Below are positions 10,061 through 22,790 of a stretch of DNA of 64,000 nt, piece by piece (positions within the stretch are counted from its first letter, which is position 1; each line of letters begins with the position of its first letter). A program made the translations under genes and the position numbers. The notes under the pieces were generated by a model. That model did no database searches, had not been told where the DNA came from, and saw only the letters and a list, made by a program, of their open reading frames with translations. The DNA is taken from the NCBI GenBank assembly GCA_907165065.1, contig OU015528.1, positions 24,200,015-24,264,014 on the forward strand, given 5' to 3'. This DNA comes from Caprimulgus europaeus (lineage: Eukaryota > Chordata > Aves > Caprimulgiformes > Caprimulgidae).

Positions 10061-12382
10061 GTTAATTGCTGCTCCACCCTGCAGTCGTTAGCAGCTCCAT
10101 ATTATTAACCCAACCCTGTACCACCATAATGTCTGTGGGTGAGGTTAGTGAAACAGCTTTTTGGTGTGTTCAGGCTTTGCATGTTCATGAACATAAATAT
10201 TTTTTTGTGAGACTTTTACCCTTCTTGCCTTGTACCAAGAATGAAACTACACAGCTAAATTAATGAGTCTCCATGACAGGAGGTGGAGAGTTGAGCTGTT
10301 GTGGTGAAATGATTCCTAAGTAACATACATTTCCATTTGTTTTGACCTTCTCTTACACAGCACTTTAAGGTAGGTACTTTTGAGTACCAAGCAATTTCCT
10401 CTGTGAGCATAAACCATATGTACAGTGCCTGCTTTGTAAATCTGCTTCTTTGCCTTATGTCTGGTACCATTCTTAGCTTCTGGCCCATATGTGCCTGCAT
10501 TTGGTAAAATGAGTATGACTGTGAATTGTTTGTGAATTTGTATGAAAATAATTTGTATGTAAAGATACAACCCTTTGGTGGAAGGTGCTAAGAAAGTGGA
10601 AAATCATTTTGGAAACTCCTGATTAAAAAAATAATAGTCAGATATCTACTCATTAGCTTCTAGTTTTCATTTATCTGGCTCTTACAATGCATAGACTCTA
10701 GTAAATAAAATAACAATGGATGTTAATGTAATTACAAGTTAGACTTGGACCGTGCTTCTGTGGATTTTAATGTGATCTGCTTTGATTTGCAGACTTACTT
10801 GACTAGAAATTTGCCCTATAGTCCACAACTCAAAATATAAATAGCCTTGTTTGCTTTTTAGCTAAACATGTTGTGTCATTTCCCTCCCCCCACTCCTATT
10901 TATTCTTTTGAACTATCATATTCTGTACTGTTCATGTGAATTACACCTATTCAGGACTCTAGCACATTAGCACATTACTTTTTGTTGCACATTAAAAAAG
11001 CTAAACTAGTTTTTCAAAAGTCTCATTTGAGAAAGGTCTTTATTATCTGATCTGGCTAGCAAAGAAGCAATGATTGAGGAAACTAATGAAGAGAAATCAG
11101 CACTTCTAAATAATTTTAAAGTTAAAAAAATACTAAGTATGCATCCTGGTTTGGAAGCATAGTTTTACTGAATAAAAATACAGGAAATTAAACACTGTGT
11201 AATTACTTGTATTGAGAACTGTTTATTTCAGTCCTATACCTGGATTGGTTTGTTGATCAGTCTGGGGAGGGGAATCTCAGCAGTAAATGTCTGGTGGTAC
11301 ACATAGAGGGCTAAGTTATACTGTAAGGTGAACGCTGAAAACCTCTTCTACAGAAAATAAAATTTTAGCAAATATTGAAGCTATCATACTGATAAATGAG
11401 GGACTGCCTAGTCACAATACTCTGTTTTATTAAATATATCATCTAACTCTAAAGTCTAAAGTAGAGGTCAACTGCTGGCCAACTTGGAGATACTGTAATT
11501 GTATTTGAAGAGTCCGGAAAAGCTTTTTGAGAAATACACTATCAAAAGACTTAGTCTGGATTACTTTTAAATACTTCTTGTCTAACAAGAAGGGTATTTG
11601 TATTGAAGTAACTGCTGCAAAAACCAATTAAGACAGTACTGTGATGGGCTACTTCCTTTGATGTTTCTGATGGGTTAACTTGGAGCCAGCATTAACCAGG
11701 TACCCTAGTTTTGTACCACGTCACACAAAATAAATATGTACAGTTCTGTGTACCTCTTAATACTCTGTACTAAGTAATTACTTTGTTATTTTAATGTTGA
11801 GGCTAGTGAACAGTCTGATTTCACAACATGGTTCTAGGAAAGTTCATGTTTCTTTGTATGCTGTTATGGGAGGCCCACAGTTACTGTCAGTGTCAGTATT
11901 TGCTGTTGGTGTAGGCTTTGTTTTTTTTTTCCCTTTGCAAACGGTGCTGAGATTAGTATTGTTACGAGTACATATTCCATTTTTAGTGTGTTATGCTTGT
12001 ATAAGCAGTAAGATGCCTATAGGAAGTTTTTTTTTTCTGGGAATTAGTGTTCTTGGTTCTCCTTTGTTTTTAACATTAAATGATATGCAGTAAAGGCAAT
12101 CACTTATTTTCATCAAGCTTGTAATAATTATGTATCCTTTTTAATTTCATTTGCATACATTAGTGCATTGAAAGATGCATTTGTCATAAATTAATGACAT
12201 TTAACTTAGCATTTAATAAATAAATATATTTCCCAGAATACAGCAGATTCTTGGTCCTCATTGTAATTTAGTACATTTTTACTGATTTTAATGCATTTCA
12301 CCTGTTGATAAGATGAGATTTAGGTGGAAGATTGATAGAGGAAATGTAGATCTAAAGCTGGTTTTTTCCCCCTCTCTCTCAG

Positions 12383-12486
12383 CCTTCTTTGAATCCTGGG
12401 GGAAGACAGGCATCTGATGTTGTGCTCTTAAACCACTGGAGTATTCGAAATTATGATGTACAACGTGGGGACATTGTGTCATTAGT
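12383..12486 (+). CDS. IMMP2L: IMMP2L exon 3
   Basis: Second coding exon: 34 full codons plus two bases, giving PSLNPGG at its start and QRGDIVSL at its end. Joined to exon 2 it continues GASMQ into PSLNPGG, the stretch after the catalytic Ser43 in vertebrate IMMP2L, so residues 46-79 are covered. The acceptor is a strong CCCCCTCTCTCTCAG. The donor is a consensus GTAAGT at 12487-12492, leaving GT of a valine codon to be completed by the next exon. A retained intron would hit an in-frame TAA at once. The next exon should carry the catalytic lysine in an IIKRVIALEGD-like stretch. I looked for it on the + strand and did not find it. Confidence 0.95.
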
Positions 12487-15400
12487 GTAAGTAATTTTTC
12501 ATACATTTTAATACATGATTATAGAAATGTCAAACCATCAGTATTTAATATTTAATTGAAAATACTGTAAGTATATATGTGAACAGGAAACATAAAATTT
12601 TTAATAATGCATTATTAGTATTCCTATAAACAAATTTCAAAACTCAAATGTTCAAAGAATGTATTACCAAGTTTTTACTTGAAAGGAATGCAGTGTAAGA
12701 TATTATGTGATACAGTATATGCATGTACAAAAACTGCCAAGATAAAAGAGCTGTGAGATGAAGAGAGAAAACAGATAAAACATTATGGGGCTTAGTGGAG
12801 TATGCTTTTTAAGTTGTTTGGCTATGCACTCATATTTCTGAGAAAAATAGTTTTTCTTTGCCAATTAATACTAACTTTTTTTTTTTTTCTGGATAAACCT
12901 GGCTACTGCATAACATTTTAAATAAGATCACAAGAATTCAACCATCTCCATAAAGGACAAACAGCAAAAAAAAAAAAAAATTGACAATTATAATAGGGAG
13001 GTCTATGTGTCAAGCCAAAAGGTGGCACTGTTCCGCTGTTGAAAATATGCAAGATTAACAGGACAGAAACTCCATTTCAGCCTTAATGTAATACAGAAAT
13101 GGAATGTCAAAGTGTGCATAACTGACACAATGATATAATACATAGTCATGCTACATGCTTGGATAGTTTAAGCTTAAGGCTTTACTTTTATAAGTGAAAT
13201 GCACAATGTGTGGATTATAACAGAACTGTCTTTGGAAGCTATATTGTCTGGCTTCCTTTTTGTCTTTTATCTCTTTTAATTGTCCCATTTTTTTTTTGCT
13301 TACCTCTTCACTGTAGTGGCAATTTGTATGAAAATTTCCACTACCAGCTCTTAAAGCAAACTGTCTCTCATGTAGTCGTCTTTTTGTTAGAAACTTTAAA
13401 TTTACTTTATGGTCTGTCTTATTGTCTGGCATGTAAGATTTTCTGTAAATGGTCTAGCTACAAATATGAATGTATTCATGTTTTCAACAACTAATATTGC
13501 AAAAGGACTCCAATTTCAGGTCACTTAATGGCTGCTTGTAAAATTTGATTCTGTCTGTGTATGCATCCTGTTGCCCAAGTCATGCTCTGGTGATTGTTTA
13601 AAGCAGTGAATATAACTGGTTAGTAATCAATAGACTGAACAAAGATGAGCACGTTGTCTGATCAGAAAACAGAATTAATAGTTTCATTTTTATTATATTT
13701 CTTGAGGGTTTGTGGTACCATCTGAGCCATGTGCATTGATTGCTTTTACTTTGCTGTATGTTTGGGCATGATAACTAGTATTTTAGATGCTGTGGGTGTT
13801 TTTGTATATTTTGAAAATTTTGGCTCTTACTGGTAGAGCTTATGTACACCCACATGGAAGAAGTCACATTGTGTTTATGCACTGTACTGAGGCTTTTCTT
13901 AATCTTTGGGAAAGTACACTGAATAATCGGACTGGAGAATTCAAAAAGTACTTTAAGAACAAAACAAAGGAAGTTAAACAATGTAAAAATAATCTATTGA
14001 ATAGTTTTGATATGGAAATATTGAAGGATATTTTATATATCAGCAACTTTTAAGTTGTTAAGTACTTCATTGGTTTGTTAAAAGCAGCTTTGGCCTACTA
14101 GCTTATTGTAATGTGAAGTTTTTAATTGTGTTGTAAAGACTTGCAGGATATAGTATCTGGATGTGATTTTGTACCCATGTGAGTTGTTTGAGATTCAGTT
14201 TTTGGAACATGAGGCTTTTATTGTGTAAACGGGTTAATATTTTTATCCTTTTAATTTTCATTGTTTACCTATGATTTCTATAACTCACTAGTGAATAGAT
14301 ATCCTGTATATGCATGATTTTTACTCAGTGGACCTCAGGATTTGGCTGATTTAGACACAGCATGAACAGGGAAGACCAATCTCTCATCAGCTGCTGCTTT
14401 TACTGTTCATGTCAGAAATTCAGATGAGAAAGTGTTACATATCCATCTGCCTATCTCAGTCACAGTAAACTTTCTTTCATATCCTACTTGACTGCTTAAC
14501 AATTCTCCACTGTCTCCTCTTTACCAAGTCGTAGTAGAAAATAGCTGTGAGATTGTGGAAGGGTGATCTTTTGCAGAACAAGAGCTGAGATAAAATACTG
14601 CTTCATGGCACTTGACCAGGGCCATCCAAGCTCTTTGCTTTCTTCATACCATCAGAAGTTCTCTGTCATTCTGGATGAGTGCTGTTTCTATCATAACTCT
14701 TAAAAGGGGTTGTTGAGATCCCCAGAATAAGTAAATGGCCAATAGCCAAACCTTGGAGCAGAGAGATGAGTTAGTCTTGGTGGCCCTGGATGCCCCAGGA
14801 GAGAGGCTAAATCAGTGTGTGATCATTCTTGTAGTACTGCTTGCCAATCCAAAAGTTTTTCCTCTCTTGCCTAATCTAGTTCTTGATGAATATACAACTT
14901 TTTGTTATTTGCTAACTTAGATTACAAATGAGCACCTTGTCCCCAAGCACTTGGTGGTGTTAATGCCTGGTTAAGGTATTAGATGAAGACTACCTGTTTA
15001 TGGAAACCTGTCACGTGTATCTGTTGTCCCTGTCTCTGCATCTGATGTAGATGTAACTATGCGTTGCAACCACAGCTGTGAAATTAGGCACTGTGTGTGC
15101 ACACATGTACCTGGTTTTAGGCACAGTAGTTAGAATGGCATTAGTTCTTAAAAGGATAAAATTAATCAGATGCAGCCAATGGAGAGAATAAGTTTGTGGC
15201 AAAGAATGGTTTGTTAAATCTCTCTTTAGTGTTTTACAAATAGCTAAGTCTTATCTCAGCTTTTTAGAAGATGTTTTAAGTGTATGTTTTTCCTTCTAGC
15301 TTGAACTCATCCTTATTGATATCAGAATTAGGAGCTCAATGTTACATGTTATAACTTTTGAACTCACAATTTAAATTTGATTCAGAACTAAGGGAAATTA

Positions 15401-18400
15401 ATATAATCCTTAATTTGATCATTTGCTTGAGTGCTTATGTTGATACTGCTGTATTACTGGGAGTTAATAAATTAAAAATCAAAAGAGGAATATTTTGTCA
15501 ATAAATTAAATAGTTTCCACTAGTACATGTTCCAGAATACTACCTTTGCATCTGTTAAACAGATGCAAAAAAAAAAAAGTGTTATTTTCTTTATTTTGAA
15601 AACGCATTTATTTATCTTCAAAAAGAGAATGTAGTCATGTGGCACATAAGGTCATCTTTAAGAGATAAATGAATGCATAATTTTGCCAGGTGGACCTTGA
15701 CTTTTCAATAACTTTTGTGGTGAAATAGACATTTTTATTTGTAAGAGCTCTGCTAAGGTAGATCCCAACAGTTATGTGGAGCTTTATCAGATATTACAGA
15801 ATGAGTAGGCTTCTTCCAGATGGTTTTACTCTGTAAGGTTTGAATACCAGCAGCATTGTAGCTGTAGCAGTATGCATCACAGTGTGGGCTGTGCAACTCA
15901 TGAAGGTCCTTGGGAATATATGCTGCAGCTGCACTTCCTGGTACTCAGGGAGTTAGTGCTCTTCTATTGCCTGTTAATGGACATTTCTACCAACTTATCT
16001 GTACATAATTTGATTTCTGCTGTGTACAGATGCAGGTGGTGGTGTAAAAAGATGTTGCCAAAGAGTGATTTATAGCTCTAGAATTAATTTTGCTTGTGTC
16101 TGCTGAAAACCTTATAACTTTAATGTAAAATCTTGCCCTCTTTTTATTCCAAAATTCCTGTCATAATGCAGAAAAAAAGTTGTTGAAACATGTAGAAGAT
16201 TGTGAAATCAATGTGTGTATGTAAAATGGGTATTTTTACCTATATGATAAAATTTAAGTAAGCTTTTGAAATGAAGACACAACAATATTAAGCCAGACAT
16301 TTAAAATGTATGGGTGGTTTTTTTTTTAGATAAATAAAAGCTTGAACATTGTCTTGTTCTTTACTTGGTTAATAGGTTTTTAACAAAGGAGTTAACAATG
16401 ACTGCCTATAAATAGGACTGTTAGATTTTGAATGATGAAATTTCAAGGCTGTAAATATTGACAGATACTGATTTTAGCCTTTGGAGGTTATGTTACTTCT
16501 GCAATAGAGACAGCACCTTCTCCAGGGTGTGACTGAGAATGGGAACCTACTTGCTGGTAGGTTGCCAGGTGTCCCTCCATTTCTAATTTTGAATGTGTGC
16601 TTATGAGTTAAATAAAAATAGCTATGTTAATGTAATCTGGAAGAGATTGAGAACCAATGCTGTTAGTTCTGTACATTCTGAACTGTAACATGCTTCTAAG
16701 TTTTGAACTATAATAGCTAAATGAAAATGGGCAGTATATTTAAAAGCATGTTTTTAAAGGTCAGCTATAATAATAAGGAAATAAATGTTGTGTATTTTCT
16801 GAGCTTCTTCTGAGTTCTTATATAAAGGTATAATTGCTTTAAATAGAAAACCAACTCTTTAAGTAGAAAATTCCTTGACATTAAAAAAAACCCCAAAACT
16901 TAAAAAGCTTACTTCCTGTCGCCTATCCTTATGAAGGATTTGAAGTGACTTCTGTCACTGCTTGCTCTGACTATCAGATTTTGTTCACACCTTGACGCAA
17001 ACTACCTTACTTTTGGTAACTGCTGAGTATTTTTGTGTAAAGTTATATGTGTTTGAGCTCTGAAAAATCCAGTGCAAATCAACACTCTGGAGGAAGAGTC
17101 AAAGTACTGCATGTGAGGTTGGCTCTGCTGCTGTACCCCTCACTGGCATCTGTTCAGAAATGAGAACTGTAAAAGATAGTTGCTATGATGGTTTTATGTG
17201 ATGGTTCAACAAGTTTCAGCCTATTCATACAAATATTAATAATCCAGTTTTTGAAGACGTGCGATCCTGTTCAGTTGTTCATAGCCCTCTGCTGGACTCT
17301 CTCCAGAAGTTCCCTATATATAAAGCTTCTTGCATTATTTTTAAGAAAGCTTCTTTCTGACTAAAGTACAGTACAACATTTTATGAATACCTCTGCCTGA
17401 CCTTCTTAAGTCTTCCAATTTCTATTCTATTTTTGTGTGTGCTTAGGTCCCTGCACCAAGTCATCTGTCTTCTGGCAGGTAGGACACTGCAAAGGAGGTT
17501 GTGCTGACATAGAAGCTAAATAATTGCTTTACTTTCTGTGCCTCAGTGACCTCACAAAATCTTTTCCTATTCTGTTCTTTTAGCTGGGAAAAAAAACTCC
17601 TCATGTCTTTTCCTGATAAAGCCAAATATGTAGTTCTACTTTTATTATCTGTGTTACAATCTATTCTTAGAGTAGCTTTCATACTATAAATGAGTGTGTT
17701 AATGCTGTTGGTGAAAGAAAGACTTCCATCTTGTATTTATAAAGTAACTAGAATCTGTTTTCTGAAAGTTTTCAGATGCTGTACGTGATCCCTAGTTTTA
17801 TTACAAAGTGCTCAGGATGGGTGTAAATAGGCAATTGTTCTAATATTGTGGAAACCAAGCAGTTGTGAAAGAAAGAAGTTGTTGTAGTTAAAGTTATGGT
17901 TATTTAATTTAAAGTCTGTGGATATGAGTAGGAAGTTTACAAGATTTGATTGCAAGAATCATTGCTGGCGAGAGTCTGTCTAGAATCTTTAGGCTCAAAA
18001 GTAACGTCTATGAATCTTATAGCTTACAGATTGTTTAGCAGTCAAATTGCAATTTGGAGAATTAAATATATATATTTTCTTTTCTAAAAAGTTTATGATG
18101 TGGAAGTCAGTTAGATGGCCTTGGCCATTTGTGAAAGAGGTGTTAGTTGATCAGGAAGAGTACTGAGTGTTGTAAGTGGTGCCAGTGAGAACTTCGTACT
18201 CTGGTTGGTTTTGATTTTATCGGCCTTGCTGTTGAGTTAAATACCCTGCTATTGCGCTAAGAAACAAATTGTTTTTTGTTGAATATTTATTAGGTTATCC
18301 ATTAGAATACTATATTGCAAGTTTACTAAAAAAAACCACTTAATTGATTACCAAGTTAAGCTGACCAGACAAAAGTAAACATTAAACTTACATACATTAA

Positions 18401-19728
18401 GCTAACATAAACCAGAATGTGGCCAACTGGTACTTAAAAAAGAAGAAATTGTCATTCTATCACAGCAATGTCTGTCAGATAAAATTATTAAATCCACATC
18501 AGGCACTTGATAGGATATAAGTGGATCTGAAATCTTGCTATATGATCCGTAATTTTAGCTCTAGAAGCAAATGTTGAGATTTAATACAGAAGACCATTAC
18601 CTGAACCTTTTTTTTTTTAATTCTAGTTAGCATCCCTTGAATAAATTTATGGACATCAGTGTGGTTGTCAGAAATCCTGTTTAAAATATAAATTCCTATT
18701 AGTTAGAACATATTTTAATCTTATTCAGAAGAGAATTCCATCTAGGTATTGCTTTTATAGTGGCTGAGGGGTACAACTTGGAAAATAAATCACTGTTACT
18801 GTATCTTTTGCTGTTAGATGGGGGGATGTTTGGTTTTTTGGGGGGTTTTCTTGGGTTTTTATTTTTTTTTCCCCCCTGCATATAGCCTTTGCTTTTCATT
18901 TAAAATGCAGCATTGAAGGACTTGACAAAAATAATTAAAATCAACTGCATAGTTGGTGATATTTGGTTGAATTTACTGCCAAGATAGGTAGCATAAAATT
19001 TCACTAAGACATGTTATCGTGAAAGTGGAGGGAAATTGTGATCTTGCCTACCTTGGTACCAATTCAATAGCATCAGGATTAAAGCTGGTTTATGCAAGAT
19101 CATCTCCTGATCAGTACTCCTTTTTTTTAAGTATTTTTCTTCTTGACTCACTCCATTACACTGGAATAACTGAGTTATGGTTATGTCACAACTCAACCAG
19201 ATTAGGATGTGAATAATAAAAACAAGTTACATTTGAAGTTTAATCCAAATATGTATATGTCTCATTCTTTGGAAGGAAAGACGGCAGAAAAACTGGTTCT
19301 GTTGTGATCTTTAAATTGTAAGATGATCAGATGAGGTGTTGGCAGCTAATTAATACATAAAGAGGACCTGTGTTCTGCTGAAGGAGTACTGTTAACATTA
19401 ATTTTCAATCACAAACCAAAATGAATTTATTTATTAATTCAATTCATTTACTGTTACTTCCATTTTTAGTGACCAGGCATATAAGGATGAGAAGGGGGAA
19501 AAAAACCTCTATTTTAACAAATGTAATAACTTTTACCTGCCTCTATTCAATAGAAAAGGAAACAGCATAGAATTAAGTTTTTCCACTTATTTCTACAAGT
19601 TCTTGGTGATGCACAATCATAGTATGGTGGAGATCCTGGGTCTAAGTGGACAACTGCTTGAAATACTGCAGAGTTTACAGCCGTTATTTGGTTGGCTGGA
19701 AAGCTGTCTGTGATCCTGTAATGCTCTG

Positions 19729-19768
19729 CCTTACAGTCTGGTGGCTGACCTTACAGTGTGGTGGCTGA
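19729..19768. repeat. 20-bp tandem duplication
   Basis: Two adjacent 20-bp copies, 19729-19748 and 19749-19768, start CCTTACAGT and end GGTGGCTGA, with one mismatch between them. Confidence 0.9.
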
Positions 19769-21005
19769 CTGCCCTGTGAAGGTCATGTTGAGCAAAAGGA
19801 GCTTGAAACCTGCCTTGGTTTAGAAAAGTGTCACTTTTACCTTTGGAAATATTTATAATTTAGATGTTAGGAACTTGCTTTGCTTTCAGCAGAATCTGGT
19901 GAAATAAAAGCCTGCTGTGATATAGGTGCAGAAAGGTAACAGTGTATTTTTCTTAAACATTTTTTCTTTAACCTTAAGAAAATTTTATAACTCTGATAGG
20001 GAAATATTTGATACATTTTTTTCTCAGTACGTTTCCAGTTGCTGAGAAGTAATTACTGGTTATTTATGACTGGCATTGCTTGTAGGTACCTAGAGCTAGG
20101 AAAGGTTTTAAGAGTCAGTGGAATAGTCTACACAATCTCATTGCTGGAAGAGACAGGAAATATAATTTTTTCAGCAACTAATGGGGAATTCCAATGGTCA
20201 TAGGTTATTCAGATTAGACTCCTTCTTAAATAAATTCAAACTGAACATCTGTGATGGTATAGGATAAAAAAAAGTCATGGTTATCCTTGCACAAAAATAT
20301 CAAGTGTATTTTTGATTATGATAAGTATAGATGGACCATAATTTTTGAATGTGTACTCAGTCTGCTGAACAGATAGCTTGAAGGAATTAGAGGGCTGTTA
20401 AACTGAAAGGGAACTGATAGTGTGTTGAAAGTAATTTCCTTTCCTTGAAGGTAAAGGACTTGTGAGGACCCCAGTGCACCAACTATGATTCATAAAGAAG
20501 ATATGTATCCAAGTACTCAAACTTAGGTTCCCTGAACTGATGAAATTCAGAGTGCTGAATTGTTGAAATAGTAGATTCAGTTTAAGATAAACTTCTCACT
20601 AGATTAAGATCTTACCTTTCATACTTCTTCACTTGAATTGTGAATGGTTCAAGAGTAACACACATTTTGGCTATAAAGGTGCTGTATCAACTTCTGTTAT
20701 GATGAAGTTGCTCTATAATTAGAAAGAGAGGGAGTAATGGAAAGTCTTTTTTGTAGAACTTTTTGTAGTCTTTTTTTTCTGGAGATCAGCCTACCCCTTC
20801 TTCTCCATATGAAACCATTCTCTTTAAAAGATACCCAGTTCCTTAATGTCAAGGTTTGCATATTGCAATGCTAAATTCTGTTAAGTTCTGTTGCCTGCAG
20901 TAGTATGAAAGCTTTAACAGAGAAATGTACATAGAGTGTTGTCATATGAGTCAGCAATGCTTGAAACCTAGAATGCAGTAATTTTTCTTAAGTGATGAAG
21001 CTTGA

Positions 21006-21056
21006 TTATATTATATTGTATTGTATTATATTATATTATATTTATTATATTATTTT
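21006..21056. repeat. TATAT/TGTAT pentanucleotide microsatellite
   Basis: About ten imperfect 5-bp units, such as TATAT, TGTAT and TTATT, in a row. Confidence 0.85.
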
Positions 21057-21746
21057 CCAAAAGTACTGGACATAAACTATTAAACAAATGAAGTTGTTTC
21101 TGTAGTTTTTGAGTACACAAGAAGATATCTAAATAAATTTTAGCCTTTAGTGCAGTTAAGCTACTTTTATTTTGTGTACAGTCTGGAAAATACTGAGGTG
21201 ATATTTTATTATACGGGATATTTCATGCAGTGTGTTCTTGGACAAATTATCGTTTAAATACTGCCACAGCTGACTTTGTATCTTTCAGTAATAACTTCCC
21301 CTAAGCCAGTTCAGTTAGTTGTATTATAAGCAACCATAAACTGCAGAATGTTACTTCTAGGAATCTTTCAATAACCTATACATATGCTAACAAAGTGAAT
21401 TCTGCATCAAAAATATTTATTTCCAATCTAATTGGTGAAGTTGGAAGAAAAAAACATGGGTCTTGACCTGTTCTGTGTATACTGTGGACGTGAATATTTT
21501 TGCATGTAATAAGCAGTCTTGGCCTTGTTTTCTGTTTTTTCAGCCTGTTAGCAAAGGAAAAAACAAGGGAATGGCAAATTATCTGTTTTAAAATGATAAT
21601 TAACCTTATAATCACTGTACTTTCTAGGGAAATTATACGAGACTGTATTCATGAATGTAACATTAGTTTTTTATGTGCAATCAGCTGCTCCTAGAAAGTG
21701 CAACTGAACAAAATTTAGCTTTAAATACATACATATATATTTGTTC

Positions 21747-21998
21747 AGCTGAGAGGGGACCTTACTGCTGTTGTCAACTGTCTGTCTGTTGATTAACTAC
21801 AGAGAAATAGAGTCAAATTCTTTTCAGAGGTGAACAGCAAAGAGACCAGAAACAATGGTCACAATTGCAGCAAGGGGCAGATATAAGGGAAAAAAAAATG
21901 CACAATTAGAATGGCTAAGTCATTAGCCAGAGAGACTGTGAAACCTCCATCCTTGGAGGTATTTAAAACTTGACTAGCAAAAGCCCGAGCACCCTGAG
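21747..21998 (+). mobile_element. Old CR1 LINE, left part, interrupted
   Basis: Diverged CR1 sequence. It runs from an AGGGGACCTTA segment through a remnant of the post-reverse-transcriptase region to GAAACCTCCATCCTTGGAGG near 21940-21960, the phrase just before the CR1 3' UTR. It stops where a younger CR1 copy begins, and its missing tail appears to resume at 22716. It is noncoding and heavily mutated. Confidence 0.65.
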
Positions 21999-22713
21999 TG
22001 CTGAGCGGTGCAGTTGACACACCTGAGGGGTGGGATGCCATCTAGACCTTGACAAGCTCGAGAAGTGGGCCTATGTGAACCTCATGAGGGTCAACAATGT
22101 GTGCTTGCAGCCAACCATATCCTGGGCTGCATCAAAAGAAGTGTGGCCAGCAGGTCAAGGCCTCTCTATTCCACTGGCGTGAGACCCCGTCTGGAGTACT
22201 GTGTCCAGCTCTGGGGCCCTCAGCACAAGAAGGATGGGGACCTGCTGGACTGGGTCCAGAGGAGGGCCACAAAAATACTCAGAGGGATGGAACACCTCTC
22301 CTATGAAGAAAGACTGAGACAGTTGGATTGTTCAGCCTAGAGAAGAGAAGGCTCTGGGGACACCTTATTATGGGCTTTCAGTACTTCAAGCGGGGCTGTA
22401 AGAATGATGGGGACAAACTTTCTAGCAGTGCCTGTTGCAATAGGACAAGTTATGATGGTTTTAAACTAAGAGAGAGTAGATTTAGACTAGATGTAAGGAA
22501 GAATTTTCTTACAGTGAGGGTGGTGAAACACTGGAACAGGTTGTCCAGAGAGGTGGTAGAAGCTGTAACCCTGGAAACACTCAAGGTGAGGTTGGACAGG
22601 GCTCTGAGCAACCTGATCTAGTTGAATATGTCCCTGCTTACTGCAGGGGAGTTTGACTAGATGAGCTTTAAAGGTCTCTTGCAGCCCAAACCATTCTATG
22701 ATTCTATGATCTA
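21999..22713 (+). mobile_element. Younger CR1 LINE inserted in an older one, frameshifted ORF2 end
   Basis: Well-preserved CR1 3' portion in the same direction as IMMP2L, ending in CCATTCTATGATTCTATGAT. Frame 22065-22340 encodes [14 protein letters not shown] and [19 protein letters not shown]. The same protein continues in another frame at 22328-22621 with FSLEKRRL and VVKHWNRLSREVVEA, so one frameshift near 22330 breaks it. Compared with the usual CR1 order, the block between the GTGAACCTCATGAGG phrase (22076-22090) and the TGTGCTTGCAGCC phrase is missing: an internal deletion. It cannot move on its own. Confidence 0.92.
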
Positions 22714-22715
22714 CC

Positions 22716-22790
22716 TTTGAAGTTGTGTCTTTTTGGCCAGCAGTTGAAGTAGATGACTCCAACAGGTCCTTTCCAACCTGAATTATTCTG
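22716..22790 (+). mobile_element. Old CR1 LINE, right part (3' tail)
   Basis: GTAGATGACTCCAACAGG, then TCCTTTCCAACCTGAATTATTCTG, is a CR1 3' terminus of a more diverged subfamily than the copy just before it. Its position and type fit the missing tail of the fragment ending at 21998. Confidence 0.65.

Larger units (their letters stand above)
2734..12382 (+). other. IMMP2L: IMMP2L intron 2 (9,649 bp)
   Basis: Intron between the two coding exons, phase 0, running from GTATTG to a strong pyrimidine tract ending CTCTCTCAG. It holds a CR1 3' tail (3104-3169), a solo LTR on the minus strand (4274-5472) and a minus-strand CR1 fragment (8646-9438). The stretches 3170-4268, 5478-8645 and 10061-12382 are AT-rich with no gene or repeat that I recognise. 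The piece 9439-10060 is richer in GC and is listed separately. Short open frames across it have no recognisable motif. Confidence 0.9.
12487..21746 (+). other. Intron 3 segment without genes
   Basis: AT-rich intron. It contains (A)15 at 12966-12980, a GGTTTTTTGGGG-type G/T run near 18830-18875 and a pentanucleotide tract near 21.0 kb. A faint CR1-like phrase on the minus strand at about 17285-17320 is too short to call. No open frame resembles a known protein. Confidence 0.6.

Noticed and set aside
22065-22621. Two overlapping + frames as novel genes
   Set aside because: They are one CR1 ORF2 remnant split by a frameshift.
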